From positions 68,279,232 through 68,343,231 of the forward strand of contig OZ038507.1 in NCBI GenBank assembly GCA_964036315.1: DNA of 64,000 nucleotides, written 5' to 3'. This DNA comes from Acanthosepion esculentum (lineage: Eukaryota; Mollusca; Cephalopoda; Sepiida; Sepiidae). A program made the translations under genes and the position numbers. Positions 12,354-21,108 of the stretch are shown in pieces (the stretch's first letter is position 1; each line of letters opens with the position of its first letter). The notes beneath the pieces were generated by a model. That model was not told the origin of the DNA and made no database searches. It was given only the letters and a program-made list of their open reading frames with translations.

Positions 12354-12356
<3 letters not shown>
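11724..12356 (+). pseudogene. Tc1-like transposase, N-terminal HTH half
   Basis: From about 11969 the translation, with frameshifts, gives MVRGK, RWLPSS, IKRTVNN, then RSIRKDPTQSIRRLAREKG and FQRAAKKRLKRK: the tandem helix-turn-helix DNA-binding region of Tc1-type transposases. It stops after a KLKNDLE-like stretch, exactly where a (TA)n begins. A second copy (56500-57097) stops at the equivalent codon. The DDE half is missing here; 13536-14374 could be the other half of the same family. Confidence 0.75.
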
Positions 12357-12417
<61 letters not shown>

Positions 12418-12446
12418 TTCATTTAAATATATATATATATATATAG
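12356..12446. repeat. (TA)n arrays
   Basis: 12356-12410 and 12428-12446, split by GTGTGTGTTTCATTTAA. Confidence 0.97.
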
Positions 12447-12514
12447 ACAATATTAGTGGTGAATATACACATACATATGCAATTATATATACACATACAT
12501 ATATGTATAAAAAT

Positions 12515-12830
12515 AATTCCAAGAGGATAGAATCCAGGTAGAACTCAATGTTCAGGACAGAGTAAGGATATAATAAAAAGACTTAAACACTAATATTCCA
12601 TGGTCATAATTTATTCCATTGGAATCGTAAGAACGATCCAATTCATCAGACCTACAGATTCAAAAAGAAAACAGAAAAACAACTCCGGGAAAAATTGGTG
12701 AGAGTATGTGTGAGAGTGTGGGGGGACCTGTGATCTATATAGAGGGGTAACAGACGAGAGAGGCAGGGAGGTCTGAAGGCGGAGGGGGGCATTAAAATTT
12801 AACAGAGAGAAGATTTAAAGAAGGGTTTCA
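12515..12830 (-). repeat. inverted copy of the 2080-2427 repeat
   Basis: Order and wording match 2080-2427 read on the other strand: CTTGGAATT end, ATTCCATGG, CGATCCAATTCATCAGA, then TTAAATTTTA blocks. Copies diverge by scattered substitutions and indels. It shares the tentative PLE-tail link. Confidence 0.75.
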
Positions 12831-12983
12831 GTGAGAAAAGAGTGCGTATTTTCAAACGTCCGAAGATATACCGGAAGAGTGTACATTTCTTGGCGACACA
12901 CACGCCCCATAGGCGATAAAATCTTATACTCCTGCCCAGACCCCTACAACGCATACATACACACACATGCACACACATCTATA

Positions 12984-13021
<38 letters not shown>

Positions 13022-13535
13022 TACATCTGCACGCCTAGGAAAACCGATTTCAAAACCAATGCTAGATTCGCTATAATGAGATAATGGAAAAGTTTAGGTA
13101 AGATAACATTAGAAAGATCTTAGGATTCCCTGAAGTTAAGTGGAGACGGCGCTCGGAAACATATTGTCTAGCCGGGCCAAGCCATAAACTTAACAATATA
13201 GATAGTTCTAATATATAACCCTGCAAATCACAACTTACTCACCCACACCCACACGGATCTACCCACGTACGCACATCATCTCATACACACTCTTTAATGA
13301 GTCAAGTGATCACACACCCCCACCTCAGTATACACGCTCACGCATACCCTACTCACTCCCTATTTAAGGACCAAAAACACATGCGTGCCTACCCCCACCA
13401 GCAGATATATATATATATATATATAATTGAACTTTATTTCAATTCTTCATGAGTTTCCGATACTTAGCTATGATTAATTAATGATCGACTTCATCACGAT
13501 TCTCCTGTTAATCATTTGAGAATAATTATGAATTC
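12831..13535. other. CA/TA-rich and unassigned DNA
   Basis: Contains (CA)n/(TA)n at 12955-13023 and a short (TA)n at 13405-13425. 13230-13400 is rich in CACACCC. No gene seen. Confidence 0.5.
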
Positions 13536-14374
13536 TTATCGGTGCATTTCAGTGATGAATCTAAGTTTATGTTATTTGGCTCAGATTGGAAAAGGTACGT
13601 TCGTCGAAAAGTAGGTGAAAAATTGTCGCCTTAAGACTAGTGTTAAATTCGGTGGAGGAAGTGACATGGTTTGGGGGATGATATCTGGAGATGGTGTGAG
13701 CCCTTTAGTGCGATTACATGGAAAGGTAAATGCAGGAGTTTATAAACAACTTGTAAAAGATCATGTCTTGCCTGTGCTGAGAAATTCAACTAAGCGACCA
13801 CCCATATTCATGCAGGACAATGCCCCATGTCACAAGGCTAAGGTGGTCATGAACTTCCTCAAGGCTGAAAAGGTTATTGTTATGGATTGGCCTGCTCAAA
13901 GCCCAGATCTCAATCCTATTGAAAATGTGTGGAATATTGTAGGAGAACGTTCAAAAGCCAGAAATCCTAAAACAACCGAGCAATTATGAAATGCCCTTCA
14001 GGAAGAATGGAATAAGATCACCCAGCAAGAAATTGAAAATTTAATTTCCTCATGCAGTTGAAGATGTCAAAGTGTGATTGAAGCTAAAGGGCTTCACACT
14101 AAATATTAAATAATTCCAGTATAATTTTTGATTATTTTGTTATTTTTTCAACCGTTCTGATCGTTTTGGCCGCGATGGGCTTTGCAGTAAATCACTAAAT
14201 CATCCATAACTTTTGTATTATCTTCTCAAATTACACCGAAATCTCAGACAATAACAATTAATATCGTATTTATTGTCTGTGAAAATTATAGAATATAAAA
14301 CAACTTTGATAAAAACTTATACCTACTTTTCTGACGAAAACAATGCCGTTCTGAACATTTTGGCCGCAACTGTA
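13536..14374 (+). pseudogene. Tc1/mariner transposase, DDE half, with 3' TIR
   Basis: A DDE transposase relic. The first catalytic Asp lies in FSDESKF (13548-13568), the second in MQDNAPCH (about 13810), and the Glu in DLNPIENVW, with 34 residues between the last two (DD34E). Damage: a frameshift near 13626, TGA for Trp at 13987 (TEQL*NALQEEW), another shift near 14055, then RCQSVIEAKGLHTKY and TAA at 14107-14109. The 3' end is TGCCGTTCTGAACATTTTGG...CAACTG at about 14343-14372, followed by TA. The 5' half and 5' TIR are not attached. Enzyme in life: cut-and-paste transposition in the nucleus at TA targets. Confidence 0.92.
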
Positions 14375-14767
14375 TTACATTACCAAACTTTACTTAATCC
14401 ATTCTTAAAGAATTTGACGTATGTTTATCTAAACCAAAGGGTACATACGTAAAAACGTACTCAAATCAACATCCGAAAAACCAACAAACATAATTATAAC
14501 AAGGCGCACGCATACACACACATCTTTACGAATATATATTATTATCTGAATCCCACATAAAAAAATAGAATTATTATACACTTACATACATATAGCAATA
14601 TTTAGGGTTTCTCTGTTAGGCTTGGAATCCGTTAATTTCTTGGAACTTCAAAGGTACGCGTTGTATCTCCTTGAATTCGCCACAAATTATACTAACGTTT
14701 GTTTAACAAGTAGAATGCACGTGAAACCTGCTTAACCAATGAAAATCAAACAACACAAAAGTAAAAA
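14375..14767. other. no recognisable feature
   Basis: AT-rich, no conserved motifs. Confidence 0.45.
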
Positions 14768-15076
14768 TACAGATATACCTCACCCTACGTCGTTAGTTGC
14801 TTCCAGAGGTCACGACATATGTCGAAAAACGACTTAAGCCAAAATAACCACACTATAAACCGCGAATAATCACTCCCCATTGCCTATTACGGTATTTATG
14901 AAATGTACGTACAGTATTCTGAATAAAATAATTAAAAATAATTAAGTAAAAGCCAATTTTAAATTTACGTAAAATCCAATAAAACGACTTAAGGCGAGTT
15001 TTATTTTTCCATATAATATTTAATAAAAACCGAAAATGACTTAACTCGAAACGACTTGAGCCGATCTATCACTGTA
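14768..15076. mobile_element. probable pogo/Tigger-type MITE
   Basis: The left end TACAGATATACC...TACGTCGTT and the right end read backwards (TACAGTGATAGATCGGCTC...GTCGTT) are imperfect TIRs starting CAG next to TA. Both interiors carry CGACTTAAG motifs. Length about 309 bp, no coding sequence. Assignment rests only on the CAG ends and TA flanks. Confidence 0.6.
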
Positions 15077-15248
15077 CCAGAATTTCTTTCTTCTTTTTCT
15101 CCATATCTCATTCTTTGATAAAACTTTCATAAACTGAAACATGTTAGATTGATAAGCGATTCCTCTTTGATTCTTTATTTTGTGCTTACAAACACACTCC
15201 CCCACAGCCACAAACACAACCACCCACACACCCATACACACAATCAGC

Positions 15249-15306
<58 letters not shown>
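15249..15306. repeat. (TA)n array
   Basis: Follows a (CA)n-rich stretch at 15185-15245. Confidence 0.98.
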
Positions 15307-15308
<2 letters not shown>

Positions 15309-15952
15309 CATATATTATATTATAAATTAACTGATTTCAAAATATGGTTCCTTAGCTATACAGGAATTACCATGTTTCAAAAACCGAAGCTAAAAGCTTC
15401 AAATTTAATTATAAAATTAAAAGCAATAGTTCTGTTTCATCTTCAAGCAAATTTTGAAATAACTTATTTTCAAATTTACTGAGTTTTGAACGCACATACA
15501 ATTAATAATTTTTGTTTCCAAGAAATCCAATCATTTAGACAGGGGCGGTAGCGTGTTCATTTTTATTAACTTTTATTGTATCAATTATGAGTTACGTTCG
15601 AAAATGGGTTAAGTCTAGCTCGGGTAGGGGTGCATTCTTCAACGAATTATGACATCCGTTCAACGCATGTCGTTTGTTTTTTTTTACCTCAAAGACAAAA
15701 AGGTTTTCTTCATTTTGTCCGTTAAATTCGTACTTGTATACATGAATATTCTTTCTAAAAGGGGTGTTTCTGTTAGAATACGTTATATTTAACGACAGTT
15801 TTAAAATATTATTTTTACTCTTAATTACTAATAGACTATATTTCTTTTTAAAACAAGTAAATGGAATGGAATTACTTTAATTTATTTAAAAATTATTATT
15901 AAATATCAAACATAAGTATGTATATTACCAGCTCCAGTATGTATATTACAAG

Positions 15953-15954
<2 letters not shown>
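15307..15954. other. unassigned; contains a repeat shared with 42.1-42.3 kb
   Basis: 15360-15490 resembles 42150-42290 on the opposite strand. The translations share a QANF-TYF core (HLQANFEITYF against PHQANFGVTYF). Family unknown. The rest is AT-rich without features. Confidence 0.5.
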
Positions 15955-16016
<62 letters not shown>

Positions 16017-16116
16017 CCTCATTTTTTTAAATGTTTAAATTTTAAGTTTCTGATTTTTATACCAACATAAGACTTGTTGGTTTAAATAGCTATTCTGATG
16101 AGGTAAATTTGGATGT

Positions 16117-16166
<50 letters not shown>
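15955..16166. repeat. two (TA)n arrays
   Basis: 15955-16015 and 16117-16166, separated by about 100 bp of AT-rich DNA ending GATGTTGA. Confidence 0.97.
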
Positions 16167-16632
16167 GCATATTGGCAAAAACAAAACTGCTCACGGGCAC
16201 ACACGCGAACACTACACAACATAGAAAGTGTGTGTATGTGTGTGTGGTGTGTGTGTGTTTGTGTATGTGTATGTCTGTGTGTGTATGTGTACAAATGTTT
16301 TTACTAATTCCTAGTAATAAGACAGTGTGTATGTATGTAGAGGGAATATACGTATACATGCGCAGGCTGACAAAAACACAACATAATGGAAATAGATCTA
16401 AGAACATACAGGAGTCATTAAAAGATAAGAATGCCGATAACTCCTTAACCATTTCACGGAGCAATCTTAATTGTTTTATAAACCTTCACGCAGAACTTTT
16501 TCACTGCCAATTCAGAAAGACATTTGGGTCACAAATACACAAAAAAGAGAATGTCTCATACCGAGGATATTTAACATCGAAAAACATAAGAAAAAATTAA
16601 TTATTTTTAATAATTTGTGTAAATCTCCACGC
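16167..16632. other. (TG)n stretch and unassigned DNA
   Basis: 16225-16295 is TG/TATG-rich. The rest has no family match, though 16480-16630 may be the 5' part of the hammerhead-bearing repeat that follows. Confidence 0.45.
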
Positions 16633-16675
16633 TTTGCCTGATGAAGGTCGCGAGAACGGAAACACGTGTAGCAAA
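16633..16675 (+). ncRNA. hammerhead-like motif, family 2
   Basis: TTTGC, CTGATGA, extra A, degraded stem II (GGTC...GAAC), GAAA, helix III AC/GT with loop ACGT, A17, then GCAAA pairing with TTTGC (5 bp). All core bases are present, but stem II is damaged by substitutions. The downstream repeat to 16760 (CCACATTACACCCAAAAACG) is shared with 29537-29802. Confidence 0.55.
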
Positions 16676-16802
16676 ATTATGGGAAATAAGGCATAATATT
16701 TTTTTAAATAAAAATCCACATTACACCCAAAAACGTTTGCGGTTTCTCTATTCTTTTTAATATACACACTTTTCTCTCGTTGGAACTACTATAACCTCTA
16801 CC

Positions 16803-16805
<3 letters not shown>

Positions 16806-16848
<43 letters not shown>

Positions 16849-16912
16849 CGAAGGTAATTGTTTTAATGCAAACTGTCTTTGTAATTATAGTGCTCCATAC
16901 CAAATGATAGAG

Positions 16913-16988
<76 letters not shown>

Positions 16989-16998
16989 AAGAAGAAAA
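16806..16998. repeat. (TA)n, (ATA)n and (GAA)n arrays
   Basis: 16806-16848 (TA)n; 16912-16960 (AAT)n; 16960-16998 (GAA)n. Confidence 0.97.
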
Positions 16999-17043
16999 AG
17001 AACCAATTTATTAACCAATAAATAAAAGTAAATATTCACTTAT

Positions 17044-17098
17044 CTTGTCACAACTCAGAATTTCAATGTTGTTTCATCCACTCATCAGGACACATGAC
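17044..17098 (-). ncRNA. degenerate hammerhead-like motif
   Basis: Minus strand: TGTC, CTGATGA, weak stem II (GTGGAT), GAAA, helix III ACAAC/GTTGT, then directly GACA. The position-17 nucleotide appears to be missing, so as read it could not cleave normally. Confidence 0.3.
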
Positions 17099-17128
17099 TG
17101 TTAATTTCATTTACAAATATATATATTT

Positions 17129-17330
17129 CTTTTTTTTTTTTTTTTTAAGCGTATCACCCCGAGCAAGGCCGGTGGCCACTATCACGCAAGGGGTTACAGA
17201 AGGGTTGGAGGAAGAGCAGATAGGGGTGGTAAAGGAAGGGATGTGGAGAAAGAGAAGGACGGAGGGCCGATCGAGGTGGGGAGGTTACTGGAGATATAGA
17301 GCGAGAGCAGATAGGAATGGAAGATGTCAG
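17129..17330 (-). mobile_element. Jockey/CR1-like LINE 3'UTR with poly-A
   Basis: Poly-T at 17129-17146, then AAGCGTATCACCCCGAGCAA and GGGGTTACAGAAGG, matching the 3'UTR of 10370-11063 read backwards. About 200 bp; no coding part remains. Confidence 0.85.
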
Positions 17331-17822
17331 AATAACATTTGTCAATTTTTCTCAAAAGACGTTAATTTATTTTTGCATAAACTTAAATAACTAATAAACT
17401 ATTAATACTTAGAAACCATCACTTGACAAACAATGTAATCAGAAGAAAAAAAACGTTTACACAGATCCCTATAAAAAAAAACGTTAACTCTTTGCAACAC
17501 GTATATAATTCAAATCAAAAGTCACATTAATAACTTCCGCTTATATAAAAAAAAAAAAGATGTCTAAGAAATATAACTGAACCTGAAGGGAAAAATGTGA
17601 AGAAAAAACATAATCAAATATATTTAAGAAAGAAATAAAAAATAAATTCAGTTTTACAATCATTCCCTGTCAAGAGGACAGTGGATTTAAACTCATTGAA
17701 AGTCTGTCAAAGTTTTTCAATCGGTGTTCCGCAAGAGATCGCTCGGGGTTTTGCGAAAAACCCGACAATGCATTTTTGAGTAATTTTACTACAGTGAATT
17801 AATAAGCGTAGCTTAGATATGG
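17331..17822. other. no recognisable feature
   Basis: AT-rich. 17690-17820 is probably the body of the SINE whose head is at 17823-17900. Confidence 0.4.
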
Positions 17823-17900
17823 CATAAAGTTCAATATTGAGGATCGAACCCACTGCGTAAGGGCACTCGTTAAGCACTACACCACTTCGAAGTGACCAAA
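17823..17900 (-). repeat. tRNA-derived SINE head
   Basis: Minus strand box A-like GTGGTGTAGTG (17875-17885) and box B GGGTTCGATCC (17841-17851), about 25 bp apart. Stems do not form a complete cloverleaf, so it is a retroposon promoter rather than a tRNA gene. tRNA-derived SINEs are established in octopus and other cephalopods. Confidence 0.65.
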
Positions 17901-18328
17901 ACGCGTAATTTTACTATACACTCACGGAATATCGTTGGATGATCCTTGCTTATTATAGTAAATCCTTCGACCTCTTATAGCATTTAACATTATAATAATC
18001 ATAGGTAATGTATTTGGCGATGTCTATATGGCGTCAGTGTGAAACCGCCTTCAATAGTTAGTGGACAGGGCCTGTATGTGGCGGATTTGCACAACATCGA
18101 GTGACTCACTCGAGTTCAGGACGCAGGGAAGGTGTCCATATATTATGTTTGCCACGTGAACTACAATAAAAATATTAAATAGATCGATATTAATATTAGT
18201 ATATAATAATTTCTATACAGGGTTTACCTAAGATATGAAAATTATTTCAAGGATTCCACAAGAATAAAAAAGGTTAAACATTACTCCAAACTAAAGAAAA
18301 GATAAGTGAACATTAAATTTTCTTTCAC

Positions 18329-18330
<2 letters not shown>
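17901..18330. other. no recognisable feature
   Basis: AT-rich, unassigned. Confidence 0.4.

Positions 18331-18397
<67 letters not shown>
18331..18397. repeat. (TA)n array
   Basis: About 66 bp, at the left edge of a minisatellite-family element. Confidence 0.98.
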
Positions 18398-18398
<1 letters not shown>

Positions 18399-18399
<1 letters not shown>

Positions 18400-18865
18400 C
18401 TACCATGAACCGTCCTGGGAATGACGATAAACTACGTCCAACAGCAAGGCCTCTGATCAGGAGGTTTTGATGAGCGTGGAACCACCTGTTAATTGCTGGT
18501 GTTCCTAGGTCCACCCTGACCCGTGGTGGTAGCATTTGTTAGGGTCCCAGCGTAAAAAGTATTATTAAAGTGTAAAAATAGGTTTTAATACCAGAAATAC
18601 TTTGTAAAAAAATTATTACCAGAAATAAATTTTTAATGAAAAAAAAAAAATATTACCAGCAATACGTTTTTGAAAATTTTTTTTAACAGCAATACATTCT
18701 TTAAAATAATATTACAAGCTATACATTTTTGAGGAAAAAAATATTACCAGAAATAGATTTTTGACAAAACAAAAATATTACCAGGAAAAAAAAGTTGTCA
18801 GCATTAAATGACCCATTGAGGTTGATATGCCGTAAAACAAACCAAACCAAGCCAATCACCACCAT
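18399..18865 (+). repeat. MS30 family element (short form)
   Basis: Starts with one 30-bp-type unit (CCTGGGAATGACGATAAACT), then CAACAGCAAGGCCTCTGATC, the GGTGGTAGCA-TTGTTAGGGTCC block, several ~40-bp ATTACCAG-AATA-TTTTTGA units, and an end AAACAAACCAAACC. Same order as 47510-48320 and (reversed) 43851-44942. No coding sequence. Confidence 0.85.
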
Positions 18866-19235
18866 GAAAAAATAAATAAATAAATAAATAAACAAAAAAA
18901 ACAGAGCCTGGGAAAAAAAGAACATTGTGGCCAGATAAAAATCCCACTACCAAACCCTACACGACTCCAAAAATTTGACATCTAATAAACATTCATACTT
19001 TCATCACAGTAGTGATCCCTTGATAACGAAAGAAAAAAACCCAGATTACACCTCCATTTCCACCCTATAAATGAATAAAGCATTTCTTCAGTTATTCTAA
19101 AACATCATTCGAGAATGAAACTGCACTCTAAATTTTAAGTTTAATATTGAAGTTAAACTTAGGGACTTGAGTTAAGTTTCGAAACTTAGTAAATTCTGTG
19201 CCGCGATAGAATCATATTTTTTAAAAAATGATTAT
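18866..19235. other. no recognisable feature
   Basis: A-rich DNA with AAATA repeats at 18870-18895; nothing further. Confidence 0.4.
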
Positions 19236-19236
19236 A

Positions 19237-19293
<57 letters not shown>
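19236..19293. repeat. (TA)n array
   Basis: About 57 bp, left of the palindrome at 19331. Confidence 0.97.
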
Positions 19294-19296
<3 letters not shown>

Positions 19297-19330
19297 AAAT
19301 ATAGTTTTAATTGTATTATATTTTACATTG

Positions 19331-19440
19331 AAGTCAACACTCAGAGGCGACAGACTGTTTCATGCTAAATGCAATCATCAAGCCTGATTATTGCGTCTAG
19401 GATGAAACAGTCTATCGCCAATGACTGTTGACTTCAATGT
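19331..19440. mobile_element. palindromic repeat, both arms hammerhead-like
   Basis: The left arm AAGTCAACACTCAGAGGCGA... and right arm ...TCGCCAATGACTGTTGACTT pair over about 50 bp, with a short centre at AATCATCAAGCCTGATT. A one-armed relative is at 50586-50660. (TA)n lies on both sides. Confidence 0.75.
19345..19385 (-). ncRNA. hammerhead-like motif, family 3
   Basis: Minus strand: AGGC, TTGATGA (C3 changed to U), stem T-TGC-ATTTA-GCA-T, GAAA, helix III AC/GT with loop AGTCT, C17, GCCT pairing with AGGC. The plus strand at 19382-19420 has a weaker copy with G8 and G16.2 changed. Confidence 0.5.
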
Positions 19441-19449
19441 TCACTTTTA

Positions 19450-19451
<2 letters not shown>

Positions 19452-19491
<40 letters not shown>
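19452..19491. repeat. (TA)n array
   Basis: About 40 bp, abutting the CCCGGATATAAG element. Confidence 0.97.
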
Positions 19492-19494
<3 letters not shown>

Positions 19495-19656
19495 TAACCC
19501 GGATATCAGAGACCCGTATATAAGAGAAACCCGGATATAAGATATATTTTGTCTGGTCCCAAATTAGAGCCTGTGTTAATGTATATATAATAAACCATAC
19601 CCGGATATAAGAGACTTCTTCTCCGGTCCCGACAACTCTCTTATATCCGGGTTACA

Positions 19657-19660
<4 letters not shown>
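19491..19660. mobile_element. CCCGGATATAAG MITE, copy A
   Basis: Ends AGTGTAACCCGGATA and TATCCGGGTTACACTGT are inverted repeats; the motif CCCGGATATAAGAGA also recurs inside. Interior GGTCCCAAATTAGAGCCTG is shared with copies at 25873, 49700 and 62583. The CAGTG-type ends and TA flanks suggest a pogo/Tigger-like non-autonomous transposon. Confidence 0.85.

Positions 19661-19691
<31 letters not shown>
19661..19691. repeat. (TA)n array
   Basis: Links copy A of the MITE to a PLE N-terminal fragment. Confidence 0.97.
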
Positions 19692-19693
<2 letters not shown>

Positions 19694-19905
19694 GTGTGTA
19701 TTTAGGCAGCATTTTCTCATTGATGCATGTTTCATTAAGTAATATAGACAGGTGTTGTCTATATATTTTATGTAAGTTCTTTTCATATCGTCTGATAAGT
19801 TTAATAATATTATCATTAAAAGAAGAAAGAAAATCACAATATTGATACATATTTTTTTAATCCTATCTAAGCTTTCGTCTGACATAAGCCATTATCAAAG
19901 ATGGC
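19692..19905 (-). mobile_element. PLE N-terminal fragment with hammerhead-like 5' end
   Basis: Minus strand: ATAATGGCTTATGT start, QYCDFLSSFNDNIIKLIRR, YRQHLSILLNETCINEKMLP then KYT and straight into (TA)n. This is the N-terminal region of a Penelope-like reverse transcriptase (FNETC..LLPKYT). The hammerhead-like motif is at 19865-19902 (helix I ATCT/AGAT intact, stem II mutated). Confidence 0.75.
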
Positions 19906-21108
19906 AATTACATTACAATATATTAAACAATACACAGACAAAACAATACACGGACAAAACAATACTGATAGTCTGCTTTTGCTTACATTGTTTATTTTTG
20001 TCTATCGGCCTGAACATTTAAGGAATCTTATTAGAGAAAAATATTTGCTCTCCGGCAGGATTCGAACCTGCGTTTCGCTAGGGGTAAACCGTAATTAGAT
20101 CTGACGTGTTTTGACCTCTCGGCTACAGAATGCTCCGACGACCAAGTTGAATATCACCTTTAAAACGCAGCCTTTCCCAAACGGCTATCAACATCTAAAG
20201 TCGGAAATTGAACACTGCTCTCTGAGTTCGTTTCTCGGGCCGATAACCGTCATGCTACCCGAATAATCACTTTAATGTGTAATAAAATATTCATGTCAAA
20301 TATGCATAAAATATTTTTAAGAGACAGGTGACAATCATGGGAAAATGCATGCTGACCAGCGGCGACTTAAATGACAAAACAAACCTGATAAAAAAATTAC
20401 TATATTAGTAAATTCATTCCTCCCCCGTCTCGTGATAAATCCAGCCAGGCCGGACTTTCCATCACTGACCAGTCCAGCAGTGTCCAGCAAAATGCAAGCC
20501 CTACTAATACCTAGACCTCGACGCCTACGAGAGTAGAAGAAGCTACAATTTTAGCCGCCAAAAGTGACGCGAGCAAGAATCGAAAATGCAGGCTCGATAC
20601 CCGTTAATAATTTGACCTTTTTCACACTGATCGTCTGTTAGGTCCGGCCATGCCGTCACTGACATGGAGCCGAGTCGCTGTTTCTCAACCCTCGACCCCA
20701 CTTACTGGCCCGCTGAAACCATAAACTAAACGACACTTTCTTTCTAGTCACCAGTCTTTGTCGCCCCGAATCTGACCTCAACTGACCGTACTATGGATGC
20801 TTCTACCACGCTTCGGATTCAGCCAATGGATGACCATTAATAATGGATTTCGATTCCAGTTTAGAAAGGTGGGGAATTTAAGTGATTAGAGTGTTTTTTA
20901 ATTGTTGGTCTGGAAGCTAACGGCTGGATTATGACAAATCAGAGATGTTTGGGTGTGTGTGATTGGGAAGAGATTATGAAAATGTTAGTTTAAGGGTGAG
21001 AGTCGGTGTCACTAAACACTTCTTATTAATTGTCAATGGAGGCTTATGTTAGAGTTCCATTTTAGACCTCTGGTCCCACACACAAGGCAATGGTGACCTT
21101 TGCACTTT
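19906..21108. other. unassigned, relatively complex DNA
   Basis: Apart from a tRNA-like head at 20048-20140 there is no family match. 20380-21080 has near-normal base composition and could be host sequence, but I cannot support any exon. Confidence 0.4.
20048..20140 (-). repeat. tRNA-derived sequence
   Basis: Minus strand box A TAGCCGAGAGG (20115-20125) and a perfect T-arm with box B GGTTCGAATCC (20058-20068). The box A-B gap (46 bp) would suit a class II (Ser/Leu-like) tRNA, but the acceptor stem does not pair and U33 is lost, so it is a SINE head or tRNA pseudogene. Confidence 0.6.
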
